Below the pieces are notes generated by a model. It did no database searches. It saw only the letters and a program-made list of their open reading frames with translations, and had not been told where the DNA came from. This document shows positions 40,692 through 49,734 of a stretch of DNA of 64,000 bases, one piece after another. The stretch comes from Gemmatimonadota bacterium (lineage in GTDB: Bacteria; Latescibacterota; UBA2968; GCA-2709665), in NCBI GenBank assembly GCA_028873695.1, contig JAPPNU010000026.1, positions 18,500 through 82,499 on the forward strand. Reading direction: 5' to 3'. The position numbers and the translations under genes were made by a program. Within the stretch, counting starts at the first letter, position 1. Every line of letters begins with the position of its first letter.

Positions 40692-43600
40692 ATGCATTTT
40701 CGCAGGTTTATGGGTCCGGTTCTGGCAATCCAGATCGTTGCAACATTCGTCCGCGTCGCCTGGCCGCAGGAAGTCGCGGACACGAAGGGTATCGCAATTC
40801 GCGTCGATAAACCTGCAGCCGGCGCCTGGGCCGGAATCAACGACGCGATTGAAATTCGCATCCTGACGTTCGATGGCATACTCGACGGCGGTTTCCGCGT
40901 GTCGGTGGTTGACGAACCGCTGGACGATGACGACGTCGGCGCCGTCGCCGGCGGGACCGCCGCGGGGGACGGCTTTGTCTATTTCAATATATATGTACCC
41001 GTCCCTGACAATCCCCCGGTCGGAGTCGAATTCGGCGACGGTGAGGCTTCAGGCGTCGATACGTTCAGGGTTTCCATTACCGTCTCCCCTCAGGCGACGG
41101 CATTTCAGTCGAAAAACAGCCATGCGGTGAAAGTCGTGGTCGACCTCGACGCGGCTTCCTCCGGGAACGAATTGAACAATCTGATGACGAACAGGAAAAT
41201 CACGCCCGCGTCCTCGGGTTTCGGCGCAAGCAGGGTCGGTGACGGGGTAGGGTTCGGTATCGATGCCAATCGCCCCGTCCACGAGGGCGTCTTCAGGTCC
41301 TTCTCCATTGCAACGGACGACCTGAACGTCGATACCACGGCGGCGGGCCTGATCGAGCGCGTGAGGATCGGAATCGGGGACGAAATCACAGTCCGGCTCG
41401 GACTCAATACCGGCAATGTGATCAATGCGGGAGCGTACGGGGTCCGGGTCGGAATTGTGGAGGAAGACTCGGCGTTTTCCACGGCGCCGGTTTCCTTTGA
41501 GTTTCTCGGAGACAGGCTATTCAGCGTGAACCTGCGGGAATCGAAGCAACTTGAGGAGGGCGATTATTCGGACAACCGGCGGGTGCGGGTCGAAGCCTTT
41601 CTCGTGGATGCCGCAGGCAACCTGGGCGGGGTCACGATGGATGCTCAGGCGGCTTCGGCCGTCAGCGCCGGCCACGGACTTCCCGACGTATTCGATCCCG
41701 ACGGCGTCGAGTGGATCGTGGATGCGACCTCGCCTGTGATCACGATCGTCCATCCGCATCCGGACAGCATGGAAGGCCGGATTTCGGCGGCCGTCACACA
41801 GACGCTTTCGGATTATTTGCATCTGCCTGAGGAAGCGCGGCGTGTTCAAACCAACCGCAGGTTGAACCCGCTTGAGTTTAAGCTCAGCGAAGTGCCGGAC
41901 TCGATCAGGATCTCGCATGGCGACAGCACGTACGGAATCGGCAGCGGCGCTATCGATGACCCTGGCACGGCTGACGTGGACGAAGATATGGCGCCCACGG
42001 GCGGCGATTCCACGGCGACGCTCGGTCTGCCGTGGAATTACGACGTCGCGGGCGGTGTACGGAAGGACTTGAAAATCGAGGTCTGGGACAGCCTCGGGAA
42101 CTCGTCCTCAATCGAACTGAAGGGCATCTGGTACGATGAAAAAGCGCCAGTGATCGGCGATCTGTTCCCCTCCGCCGCCGCCGCGCCCAGGGACGCGGAC
42201 AACAACAACGAACCCACCATCAATCTGGCCACCCGGGATCCGGTCTTCACCATCGACGAGGAGCTGGATTCGCTGTCCGTCCGCTACGTCGAGCACGGCA
42301 GAGGCGCCACGGCAATAGAACAGGGTTTCGGCAGAGGCAATCCCCGCCTGAAGACCATCGGCGAACTCGTAAACTGGCCGGTACGCAAACCGGGTTTTAT
42401 CGAACGAAACCGGTACGATTTACAGATCCTGGCGTTCGACCTCGCCGGCAACGCCAGCGTGACCGGCGGCGGTACGCTTACCTTTACCAGGGGTTTCCTC
42501 AACCCGAGCGCTGATGTATTCAAGGTCGCCGCCGCGCCGAATCAGGCGGATTCGGTGGTTGCCGGCCAGCAATTCTCCGTGCGGATCACCGCGCTGGACA
42601 CAATGTTGACCCGCATCGAGGAGACCGACGTTCACGCGGTGACCTATCAACGGGTCGCGGAGTTGGCAGTGATCGTTTCAGGAGACCAGGCCGGCGCGCT
42701 TGCCGGCTTGAGTTTCAGCGGGCCCGGCGTATCCGATGCGCCGGACTTTCCCCTTCCTCCCGAGTTGGTGGCGGCCGGTATGGCGGCCAAAGCCGCGGTT
42801 CTGGACGGCGACGGATGGAACGCGGGTCAACGCGACGTCAGGTTCCGATCGACGTCGCCGCTCAGAGACGTCGCCGTCATGGCCGTTGAGCGTTTCGCCG
42901 ACCCAGTCACCGGCGGCCGGTACCCGCGGGTCGTCGGTCAGCTCGATGGTGCGGTGGACGTTGGCGTATCCGAGTTTTCCCGGTTCACCGTAACGGCGAT
43001 CGAAAACGGGGTGTCTTCCGGCAGCGTCGCCGGCGCGTTTACGGTCCGGGTGGTTCCAACCGACAAGTTCGGCAACCCGAGCATGAAGATCGATCCAACG
43101 CCCGATTCCGGGAGTTATGAATCAGTGGCCGTAGCGTTCGCATCCAGCAACGGCGCGGTCACTGTGCCCTTCGGCCGGCAGGAAGTAGCGCCGGGCGGCA
43201 CGGAATTCGGGGCCGTGGCAGCCAACCCCGACGGGAGCGCCAGGGTCTCGGTATGGACGATCAGGGAAGACTTCATAACCGACACGGACGACGACTTCGC
43301 AACCGCCGACGGAACCGATCCGGACGATACCACCGGCGCCCTCCGGGGCAGCGTGGAGGTCACGTTAACGCCTGAAGGCGGACCCGGAACGGTTCCGGGC
43401 GCCCCGGCTGCGCCTGCCAGCATCGAGGTCGTGGACTATCTGGGCGCCGACGGACAGGGCGACCATGGCGGGCAGGTAATCGTCAGCTTCCCGAAACCGG
43501 CGCGGCACGTTGGCGTCATCCACTATCTGATCGAACGGGAAATTGAAACGACGCTGGAAGGACATGATGAAGACGGCAACGAAGTCCACAGTGACGAACC

Positions 43601-45380
43601 CATGAAGAAGTGGATGCACTGGGCGGCCGTCGGCCCGGGTTCCGGCAGCGGCGACGCGGCGGCCGACTCCAGCGGGAACGTTCGGCGCGCCGTGATTCCC
43701 GCGCTGGATAACACGGCCACCAACTGGGGCGTGAGGTCCGTGGGGAGCGCCGGTGGATCCGCGGTGGCCCCGCACGGCATACGCGTATTCTCGAGGGAGA
43801 GCGTACGCCATGCGCTGCGACTGTTGGGCCTGCCACACGAGACGGTCCTGACGGACGCGGAACTGATGGATCGGCTCAACGCGCCGGGAGAATCCGCCGA
43901 GTCGGTCATGGGAGATCGAAAGGACCTGGTCTTCGTTCCCGTCAATCCCGGAGTGGGGGCGCGAGCGGGCAGCGCGTCGGTTCCGGTGAATATCCGTTCG
44001 GCGACCGGGGGCGGTCTGTTGGTCTCCGCCCGCACGGTCACGGAGGCGCCTGTTGGCGCCGTCGACAATATTGCGCCCGACGCGGTTACCGATGCCACGG
44101 GCGAAGGCGCCGGCGGCGTGGTGCTGCGGTGGACGGGTTCGGGCGATGACCGGATTGTGCACGCCATACCGTTTCGCGGCTTCAACGTCCCGATCCCGGG
44201 CGTGAGGGGCTACCGGGTGATGCGCGGCGCCACCGCCGGCGACCTGGAGGAAATCGCCGCGCTGCCTCCGGGCTCCACGGAGTTCACTGACGAGCGCCCT
44301 CCGGACGGCATCAGCCCGCTGGTCTACCGGATCGACGCGTTCGACGACAACAACGACACGCCGGGCCAGTTGATCACGATCCAGTACCGCTCTGCGCGTG
44401 CGAGATTCGCGGACGCGAACGGCGATCCCGTCTATCTGGTGGTGTTGCCGCCTGCCGGTGACCTGGAAATGAACTTCGAAGACTTTATCGCGTTCGCGGC
44501 CGCCTTCGGCAGCCGGAAGGGCGATGGAAACTACAACGTTCAGGCCGACGTGAACGACGACGGGGCGGTGGACTTTTCCGACTTCGTTACAGCGGCCGCG
44601 ACGTTCGGCCGCGTGGCAGTGGCGTCCGCCGCCGGCAAGCCGTCGGTTTCGCCGCGGCGTCGTGGCATGAACGCCGATGCGGTGATGACGCTCGAACTGT
44701 CGGAGGAGAAGGTGCGGGTGGGCGAGACGATTTCGGTGAAGGTCTCCATGGACAATGTCAGTGCGTTGAACGGCTACGGTCTGGAACTGGTTTATGACGC
44801 GGATAAGTTCGAGTTTGTCAGCGTCGTTCCCGCCAAAGACGATCTGTTGAAGTCCGGGGGCGGTGAGACGCCGCTGTTCGGGAACTGGCCTGAAGCGGGC
44901 CGGATCCCGGTGGTGAACGCGATAATCGAGTCGGGATCGGTAAGCGGCGGGGGCGCCCTGGTGGTCTTCACGTTCAAGGTTTTGAGGGGGTTCGAAGAAA
45001 TCGCCCGCTTCGAAATCGCGCGGGGCGTGGTGTTCGACGCGGAACAACTGAGGAACACGGCGGTGTCGCTGGGCGCATTGGACGTCCGAGGCACGCCGAC
45101 CGAGTTCGCGCTGCACCAGAACTATCCGAACCCGTTCAACCCGAGAACCAGCATCCGGTACGACCTCGCCGAAGGCGGGGACGTCCTCCTCCGGATCTAC
45201 AATCTGCTCGGACAGGAGGTGCGTACGCTGGTGCGAGAGCGCCAGCGGGCCGGCCGGTACACCGCGCAGTGGAGTGGAAACGACAACCGGGGCGTACCCG
45301 TTTCCAGCGGCGTCTACTTCTATCAGGTCACCGTCACCGGCGGGTACCAGGATGCCCGTCGACTGATCCTGATCCGGTGA
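40692..45380 (+). CDS. Giant secreted protein with FN3-like, dockerin-like, cohesin and type IX sorting domains (paralog 1)
   Basis: 1562 residues from ATG 40692 (a TTG two codons earlier is also open). A signal-like hydrophobic N-terminus (to about residue 28) is followed by about 1100 residues of Ig-like beta-rich sequence, including ELDSLSVRYVEHG. An FN3-like domain lies around 1125-1240. A dockerin-like EF-hand module (about 1254-1305, DVNDDGAVDFSDFVTAA) is followed by a cohesin-like domain (about 1331-1466, VRVGETISVKVSMDNVSALNGYGLELVYD) and a type IX sorting domain (about 1468-1562, LHQNYPNPFNP ... SSGVYFYQV). It is probably exported across the outer membrane and anchored on the surface. 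Paralog 2 at 50 kb has the same architecture and almost equal length. No enzymatic domain was seen. Confidence 0.85.
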   Translation: MHFRRFMGPVLAIQIVATFVRVAWPQEVADTKGIAIRVDKPAAGAWAGINDAIEIRILTFDGILDGGFRVSVVDEPLDDDDVGAVAGGTAAGDGFVYFNIYVPVPDNPPVGVEFGDGEASGVDTFRVSITVSPQATAFQSKNSHAVKVVVDLDAASSGNELNNLMTNRKITPASSGFGASRVGDGVGFGIDANRPVHEGVFRSFSIATDDLNVDTTAAGLIERVRIGIGDEITVRLGLNTGNVINAGAYGVRVGIVEEDSAFSTAPVSFEFLGDRLFSVNLRESKQLEEGDYSDNRRVRVEAFLVDAAGNLGGVTMDAQAASAVSAGHGLPDVFDPDGVEWIVDATSPVITIVHPHPDSMEGRISAAVTQTLSDYLHLPEEARRVQTNRRLNPLEFKLSEVPDSIRISHGDSTYGIGSGAIDDPGTADVDEDMAPTGGDSTATLGLPWNYDVAGGVRKDLKIEVWDSLGNSSSIELKGIWYDEKAPVIGDLFPSAAAAPRDADNNNEPTINLATRDPVFTIDEELDSLSVRYVEHGRGATAIEQGFGRGNPRLKTIGELVNWPVRKPGFIERNRYDLQILAFDLAGNASVTGGGTLTFTRGFLNPSADVFKVAAAPNQADSVVAGQQFSVRITALDTMLTRIEETDVHAVTYQRVAELAVIVSGDQAGALAGLSFSGPGVSDAPDFPLPPELVAAGMAAKAAVLDGDGWNAGQRDVRFRSTSPLRDVAVMAVERFADPVTGGRYPRVVGQLDGAVDVGVSEFSRFTVTAIENGVSSGSVAGAFTVRVVPTDKFGNPSMKIDPTPDSGSYESVAVAFASSNGAVTVPFGRQEVAPGGTEFGAVAANPDGSARVSVWTIREDFITDTDDDFATADGTDPDDTTGALRGSVEVTLTPEGGPGTVPGAPAAPASIEVVDYLGADGQGDHGGQVIVSFPKPARHVGVIHYLIEREIETTLEGHDEDGNEVHSDEPMKKWMHWAAVGPGSGSGDAAADSSGNVRRAVIPALDNTATNWGVRSVGSAGGSAVAPHGIRVFSRESVRHALRLLGLPHETVLTDAELMDRLNAPGESAESVMGDRKDLVFVPVNPGVGARAGSASVPVNIRSATGGGLLVSARTVTEAPVGAVDNIAPDAVTDATGEGAGGVVLRWTGSGDDRIVHAIPFRGFNVPIPGVRGYRVMRGATAGDLEEIAALPPGSTEFTDERPPDGISPLVYRIDAFDDNNDTPGQLITIQYRSARARFADANGDPVYLVVLPPAGDLEMNFEDFIAFAAAFGSRKGDGNYNVQADVNDDGAVDFSDFVTAAATFGRVAVASAAGKPSVSPRRRGMNADAVMTLELSEEKVRVGETISVKVSMDNVSALNGYGLELVYDADKFEFVSVVPAKDDLLKSGGGETPLFGNWPEAGRIPVVNAIIESGSVSGGGALVVFTFKVLRGFEEIARFEIARGVVFDAEQLRNTAVSLGALDVRGTPTEFALHQNYPNPFNPRTSIRYDLAEGGDVLLRIYNLLGQEVRTLVRERQRAGRYTAQWSGNDNRGVPVSSGVYFYQVTVTGGYQDARRLILIR

Positions 45381-45664
45381 TCGCAAAAAGGCGGGTAGAC
45401 GGGAGAGGTGAGACGTGAGAAGAAGCCCTTGCCAACATGCTCCTCCGACTTGCCTGCGGCATGACAAGAAACGCTTTACGGCATGCGATCTCTTCCCTCT
45501 CCCGATTCTTTCTTTCTGGTTTCTCGGTTTTTACTGATCACTGCTCTTAGAGGGGCTTGGGGATGAGGGCCTCGCCTTTCGCGTCTTTTCTTGTTCATTC
45601 GCGTGTCTCGAACTGCCATTAAACCGGCTATCCGCTATTTTTTGATATACGTAAAGGGGTGCTA
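45381..45664. repeat. Diverged P1 element after paralog 1
   Basis: A P1 copy (about 45388-45505) has core CTTGCCTGCGGCATGACAAG. No terminator is obvious. The last 150 bases show no feature beyond AAAGGGG before the next gene. Confidence 0.65.
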
Positions 45665-46015
45665 TTGACTGATAAAAACCGTAAAATCTTCGAGAAATCG
45701 GCACTTACGCTGTTTGTTCTGGCAGGTGTTTTAAGGTATATTGACTCAGAAGAAATAAGTTTGTCCTTCAATCTGATAAAAGACATCAGCGTAATTTCCC
45801 TGTTCGCCACGTCCGGAGCATTCATTATTTCGATGGGGGTGGAAGCGATGTTAGGTACACTTGAAATTGTACGTAAGGAACAGCGGCGTAAAGGCCGGCA
45901 GGAAGGCCGGCAGGAAATGCAAAGAGAAATATTACAATGGATTGAAACCGAAAAAGAAGGTGGGACCCGGTTTCAAAACGATCCGCCCTTTGGCATTGAT
46001 CTGGATCATAAGTAA
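45665..46015 (+). CDS. Small membrane protein with GRQEG-type cytoplasmic tail (family A, diverged member)
   Basis: About 116 residues from TTG 45665, chosen because AAAGGGG lies about eight bases upstream; GTG 45659 is too close to it. Two hydrophobic segments (ALTLFVLAGVL; DISVISLFATSGAFIISMGV) are followed by a charged tail with GRQEGRQEMQREI and a C-terminal FQNDPPFGID. The layout equals that of the MDERESVWS proteins at 46586 and 59051, so I place it in the same unnamed family. I do not recognise a function. Confidence 0.6.
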   Translation: MTDKNRKIFEKSALTLFVLAGVLRYIDSEEISLSFNLIKDISVISLFATSGAFIISMGVEAMLGTLEIVRKEQRRKGRQEGRQEMQREILQWIETEKEGGTRFQNDPPFGIDLDHK

Positions 46016-46229
46016 AGCGTAACTTCCTGCTTCCCTCAACAATGGACCCTGATTCGAAATTATCCTGGGACCTGAATGTCGAATATATACGGAAGAACAA
46101 AGGCGAATTGATGTCAAAGTTCCCTGTCTGCCGACGTTCGACAGGCAGGCCGGATACTTGAGGTCACCTGTCTGCTCAGGCAGGCTTTTTGTGGTAAATT
46201 TCGCCGTTACCTTTTTCGGATTGAGGTCA
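46016..46229. repeat. Truncated P8 unit
   Basis: About 46025-46232 carries the start of a P8 unit (GGGACCTGAATGTCGAATAT), then a TGCCGACGTTCGACAGGCAG insertion, and the closing TTTTTGTGGTAAATTTCGCCG. It abuts the next small gene. Confidence 0.7.
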
Positions 46230-46487
46230 ATGGCAGGCATGGGGCTGGCAATGGATACGGTTGTTGCGGTTGCGACGTTAGCGAGTCCCGTCGTCGCGTT
46301 GTTGGTGGGGGCGGGTCAGTGTGGTCTCATCTGGTGGGGATTGAGTGAAATGCGCAAGGCGGCGGAGGATCGCACGAGGCAGGTAGATGCCCAGGTACGG
46401 ATGTTAGACAAACAGGGTAAGGCGCTTGAAGAATTGCTTAAACGGACGGAGTCACATCAAGAGACTGGAAAAGACAGGAGATTGTAG
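46230..46487 (+). CDS. Small single-membrane-helix protein with coiled-coil tail
   Basis: About 85 residues (ATG 46230; ATG 46251 also possible with GGGG upstream). One helix (TVVAVATLASPVVALLVGAGQCGLIWWGL) is followed by a polar coiled-coil tail (RKAAEDRTRQVDAQVRMLDKQGKALEELLKRTE). I do not recognise a named family. Its closeness to other small coiled-coil/membrane proteins suggests a related role, unknown at present. Confidence 0.55.
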   Translation: MAGMGLAMDTVVAVATLASPVVALLVGAGQCGLIWWGLSEMRKAAEDRTRQVDAQVRMLDKQGKALEELLKRTESHQETGKDRRL

Positions 46488-46585
46488 CCTGAATTCCTGT
46501 CTTCGCGTCTCTTCGTGCAATTCGTAGTTGTGGTGTTGCCTCAATGCCTTTTTTCGCGTAAATTCGTAGCTAAGGCGTCGCCTGG

Positions 46586-47020
46586 ATGGACGAGAGGGAA
46601 TCTGTATGGAGCGTAACGGACAGGAGCATATTTTCATTACTGTTCGTCGCATTCTTCATCGGTGGCGGATTTCTGCGGTTATCCGGCCGCGATGATTTTC
46701 AATTGAATTTCACCATCGTGGCGGACGTCGGGGCAATCGGGCTTTTTGCGGTTACGTGTTCGTTTGTTTTATTGGAGGTGAGAGACGTTATGCTGGGTGT
46801 TCACGAAGCGGTTAAACAGTGGAATCTCAAACGGGGGCTTCAACGGGGCCGTGAAGAGGGTCTGGTGGAAGGCCGTGAAGAAGGTCTGGTGGAAGGCCGT
46901 GAAGAGGGTCGGAAAGAACGCGACGAATTGGTCCGGAAGTGGTATTCTGAAGAGAGGGCGAAGGGGAGCGAGGGATTCAGGGAGCCGCCGCCGTTTCTCG
47001 ACAACGGTTACCGGGATTAA
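46586..47020 (+). CDS. Small membrane protein with GREEG-repeat tail (family A, intact member)
   Basis: 144 residues. Two hydrophobic segments (IFSLLFVAFFIGGGFL; VGAIGLFAVTCSFVLL) precede a cytoplasmic tail MLGVHEAVKQWNLKRGLQRG, three GREEG-type repeats (GREEGLVEGREEGLVEGR) and a conserved end with GFREPPPFLDNGY. GREEG-like tails also occur on Rpn-type PD-(D/E)XK proteins, but no nuclease motif is present. A Shine-Dalgarno-like GGAGGTGAGAGACGTT precedes an internal ATG at the tail, so the tail might also be made alone. This is the only complete copy among three close relatives in the window. Function unknown. Confidence 0.65.
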   Translation: MDERESVWSVTDRSIFSLLFVAFFIGGGFLRLSGRDDFQLNFTIVADVGAIGLFAVTCSFVLLEVRDVMLGVHEAVKQWNLKRGLQRGREEGLVEGREEGLVEGREEGRKERDELVRKWYSEERAKGSEGFREPPPFLDNGYRD

Positions 47021-47054
47021 TCCATATCAGTGACCTGGAACGAAGCGCGGGCGG

Positions 47055-47612
47055 ATGGACGAGAGAGAATCTGTATGGAGCGTAACGGACAGGAGCATAT
47101 TTTCGTTACTGTTCGTGGCGTTCTTCATCGGTGGCGGATTCCAGCGCTTTTGCAACCGCGCGAAGACCGCTGGGAATTTTAAGACAGTTGTCATGTCCCC
47201 GCATGGGGCGCCCACGATGATGAAAATCGTTACATTGCCAGGCTGACGTGCAACATTGTGGTTTTGGGCCCTTTGTGGCAATGGATCTCAGCCAGGGATT
47301 TTTCGTAATTTTGTTTTTCGTAGTCTCGTAGTCTCGTTCCTTCGCGTGTTTCGTCGTTTATCGTGTTATTTTCCAAGCAGCTTCTTATTGTAAGTGAGAG
47401 ACGTTATGCTGGGCGTACACGAGGCGGTCAAACAGTGGAATCTCAAACGGGGGCTTCAACGGGGCCGTGAAGAAGGTCTGGTGGAAGGCCGTGAAGAGGG
47501 TCGGAATGAACGCGACGAAATGTTCCGGAAGTGGTTTTCCGAGGAAAAGGCCAAGGGGAGCGAGGGATTCAGGGAGCCGCCGCCATTCCTCGACAACGGA
47601 TATCCGGATTGA
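47055..47612 (+). pseudogene. Family A gene, second copy, split by inserted DNA
   Basis: 47055-47138 repeats the first ~90 bases of the intact copy almost exactly (MDERESVWSVTDRSIFSLLFVAFFIGGGF). Then about 250 unrelated bases follow, beginning with a 44-base segment (47144-47187) that is nearly identical to the right part of the MITE-like element at 59377-59420. The coding sequence resumes at about 47394-47612 with the tail (MLGVHEAVKQWNLKRGL ... PPPFLDNGYPD). The middle, including the second membrane segment, is lost. The tail part keeps an open frame of 72 codons from GTG 47394. Confidence 0.75.
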
Positions 47613-48301
47613 GGTGACTCGCTTTTTCATTCAGCCGCGAAACCCGGGACAGTCTCTGCCCCGGTTTTTGCGTTTGACTTTGCCCTTCGTTTTTTGCCTT
47701 TTCCCTTTGTGTTCTTCGTGCCTTCGTGTCTTTGTGTGAGCCCGCCCTTCCCCTCTCTTCTGTGAGCTGATCGTCTATCTCCCGGCTTTTGCTTCTGACT
47801 TCGCCTTTCGTTTTTGCCTTTCCTTCTTCCTTCTTCCTTCTTCCTTTTTCCTTCTGCACTCTCCGTGCCTCCGTGTGAGCCCGCCCTTCCCCTCTCTCCT
47901 GTGAGCTGATCGTCTATCTCCCGGCTTTTGACTTCGCCTTTCGTTTTTTGCCTTTCCTTCTTCCTTCCTCCTTCTCCCTTCCTCCTTCCTCCTTCTTCCG
48001 TCTCTCAGCCTTTTGCCTTTCCTTCTTCATTCATCCTTTTACCTTCTTCCTTCTCCATGCTTTTTCCCTTGATTTTTCCCGGCCCTTCGCCATATATTTC
48101 CGTTTAGTAAGTGCAATGGCCGAAAAGCCGTTCGCCGCCCTCACCCCCTCGCCCTCTGGGATAGGGGACCGGGGGTCTTGCCTTTAGCAGATAGCTGCCT
48201 TTGAGAGGTTCTGCTTTTCTTTGTGTCTTAGTGCCTTTGTGTCTTTGTGTGAGGCGGTCTTCGTCTTTAGCTGACGGCTGACGGCTCCGGTGAGGGTGTC
48301 A
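47613..48301. repeat. Pyrimidine-rich repeat array with a ~90-base tandem duplication
   Basis: No gene is seen. It holds P5 copies (about 47702-47742, 47861-47880 and 48217-48258) and CCTTCTTCC tracts (47815-47855, 47950-48050). A direct duplication carries GTGAGCCCGCCCTTCCCCTC and CTGTGAGCTGATCGTCTATC (about 47735-47825 and 47872-47960). The end, 48266-48290, is a P9-like CTGACGGCTGACGGCT. Confidence 0.72.
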
Positions 48302-48859
48302 ATGGTCGAAATGAACGTGGTCGGCGTGGCGGTGGAACCCAACACCAACCGGCCGCTGGTCTGGCTGAAGGACAGGAAGCAGCAGATCTTCCTCCCAATC
48401 TCCATCGGCAACTTCGAAGCCACGGCCATCTACATGGCCTTATATGATGAAGAACCGCCTCGCCCGCCCACCTGCGAGTTGCTCCGGTCCATACTGGAAG
48501 GGATGGACGTCAAGGTCACGCGGGTGCTCATCAACGCGCTAAAGGAAGACGTCTTCTTCGCCGAAGTCAGCCTGGATGCCGGCGGCAAAACCATCGGCGT
48601 GGATTCCCGGCCCAGCGACGCCCTCGCCCTGGCCCTCCGCACGGGCGCCCCGGTTTTCGTGGAAGAAAGGGTCATCCAGGAGGCCGGTCTTCCCATCAAT
48701 TCTTCGCTGGATATCGAGGTCGAAGGGGTCGAGGGAGGGATCTCGGACCGGTTGACGGCGCTGAAGGCGGAACTTCGCGAAGCCGTGGCGCGTGAACAGT
48801 ATGAGGAGGCGGCCAGCCTCCGCGACGAAATCCAGCGCCTCGAGCACGAAATGCGGTGA
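48302..48859 (+). CDS. Bifunctional nuclease (BFN/DUF151) with C-terminal UVR motif
   Basis: 185 residues from ATG 48302 (GTG 48290 is upstream in frame; GAGG lies about seven bases before the ATG). The BFN domain occupies about 1-135: VWLKDRKQQIFLPISIGNFEATAI, ELLRSILEGMDVKVTRVLI, and the SRPSDALALALRTGAPVFV signature. A UVR-type helical hairpin ends the protein (LREAVAREQYEEAASLRDEIQRLE). The family shows DNase and RNase activity in vitro; the UVR motif suggests contact with a UvrB-like or Clp-like partner. A copy of its last 14 codons lies 660 bases downstream. Confidence 0.88.
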   Translation: MVEMNVVGVAVEPNTNRPLVWLKDRKQQIFLPISIGNFEATAIYMALYDEEPPRPPTCELLRSILEGMDVKVTRVLINALKEDVFFAEVSLDAGGKTIGVDSRPSDALALALRTGAPVFVEERVIQEAGLPINSSLDIEVEGVEGGISDRLTALKAELREAVAREQYEEAASLRDEIQRLEHEMR

Positions 48860-49135
48860 GACGTAAGACGTAAGAGTTTAGAAGTAATCCGGGGAGACGT
48901 TAGAGGTTAGCCGGGAGAAGAAGCCATGCCCGGTATGTTGTTCCTCCTTGCCTTCGGCACGAAAAGAACCCTCACGAGGCAGGCAATCTCTTCCGTCTCC
49001 CGTCTTCCTTCTCACCAGGTGGTGGGCCGGGGTGTGGTTCTCTACCCTCTCCCGTCTACCCGCTTTTATGCCTTTCTCCTCCCCCTCTCCAGCTGGGAGA
49101 GGGGTCGGGGGTGAGGGCCTCAAAGGAATCACGCA
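48860..49135. repeat. Long P1 element and P2 hairpin
   Basis: A long P1 copy (about 48862-49066), including the GGTGGTGGGCCGGGGTGTGG segment seen at 27.4 and 35.5 kb, is followed by a P2 hairpin (about 49068-49116). AAAGGA near 49121 is the ribosome binding site of the next small gene. Confidence 0.75.
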
Positions 49136-49336
49136 ATGCAATCCGCACCTCCTAAAACCGATAGTCTGGCGGACGTCGCTGCCCGATTGTCCCGTCTGGA
49201 AGGGATCGTCGAGCAGCTGAACCAGCGCCTGACGAATCTCAAAGCCCGCGTCGACAGCGGGTTCCGCTGGATGATCGGCATTCAGGTTACGACGTTGCTG
49301 ACGTTGGGAACGTTGATTCTCGTCAAGTTGGGTTGA
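49136..49336 (+). CDS. Tail-anchored coiled-coil mini-protein (family B)
   Basis: 66 residues. A coiled-coil region (LADVAARLSRLEGIVEQLNQRLTNLKARVDSGF) is followed by a C-terminal membrane helix (IQVTTLLTLGTLILVKL). The end from SGFRWMIGIQ onwards is nearly identical to the protein at 57932-58189. The layout is like XhlA-type or tail-anchored proteins, but no named family is claimed. It is followed after 20 bases by another mini-protein. Confidence 0.65.
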   Translation: MQSAPPKTDSLADVAARLSRLEGIVEQLNQRLTNLKARVDSGFRWMIGIQVTTLLTLGTLILVKLG

Positions 49337-49356
49337 AGCGCCCCGGACACAGACCA

Positions 49357-49506
49357 ATGATCACGCTCACAGGCATTGAGAACCGCCTGGCGAACATCGA
49401 AGCCGATATCAGGCTGCTGCAGGGCGACATAAGGCTGGTAAAGTGGACGCCTGGCGTGGTTCTGGCGTGTGTCGTTGTCCCGCTGGTCAAGTCGCTGGTA
49501 GGGTGA
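49357..49506 (+). CDS. 49-residue coiled-coil/membrane mini-protein (family B-like)
   Basis: ATG 49357 to TGA 49506. The product begins MITLTGIENRLANIEADIRL, continues with a coiled-coil heptad pattern (LLQGDIRLV) and ends in a hydrophobic helix (GVVLACVVVPLVKSLV). It has the same order of parts as the preceding gene, so the two may be a pair. It is small, and confidence rests mainly on this shared layout. Confidence 0.5.
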   Translation: MITLTGIENRLANIEADIRLLQGDIRLVKWTPGVVLACVVVPLVKSLVG

Positions 49507-49522
49507 TCCCATCGACGGGTCC

Positions 49523-49567
49523 AGCCTGCGGGACGAAATCCAGCGCCTCGAACATCAGATGCGTTAA
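49523..49567 (+). pseudogene. 3' fragment of the bifunctional nuclease gene
   Basis: Fifteen codons read SLRDEIQRLEHQMR-stop, one residue different from the nuclease C-terminus (SLRDEIQRLEHEMR-stop at 48815-48859). Nothing upstream matches the rest of that gene. It is a leftover of a duplication or recombination that copied only the tail. Confidence 0.75.
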
Positions 49568-49705
49568 AACTGAGTATTGGGGTAGGCGATAAACAGACCC
49601 CTTCATATTGTGTTTGCATGGGGGTGCGATTGAAGTTTAATTTACAGTGTTTTAGGGTGCTTCGGCGTTTTTGTTTCAGCCGGATGAATAATCGCAAAAA
49701 AACAC

Positions 49706-49734
49706 TTGACAGTCGATTTTGCATAGCGTATAAT
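49706..49734 (+). promoter_or_regulatory. Perfect consensus sigma-70 promoter of paralog 2
   Basis: TTGACA (49706-49711) and TATAAT (49729-49734) are separated by exactly 17 bases. The region is AT-rich compared with the surroundings. It lies about 385 bases upstream of the start codon, so a long untranslated leader is expected. Confidence 0.85.

Noticed and set aside
43365..45467. 700-codon open frame on the minus strand
   Set aside because: Antisense to paralog 1, with His/Arg rich composition and no recognisable domain.
47705..48060. CRISPR-like periodic array
   Set aside because: Repeats are of unequal length and spacing and there are no uniform spacers or cas genes; it is a pyrimidine-rich interspersed-repeat array.
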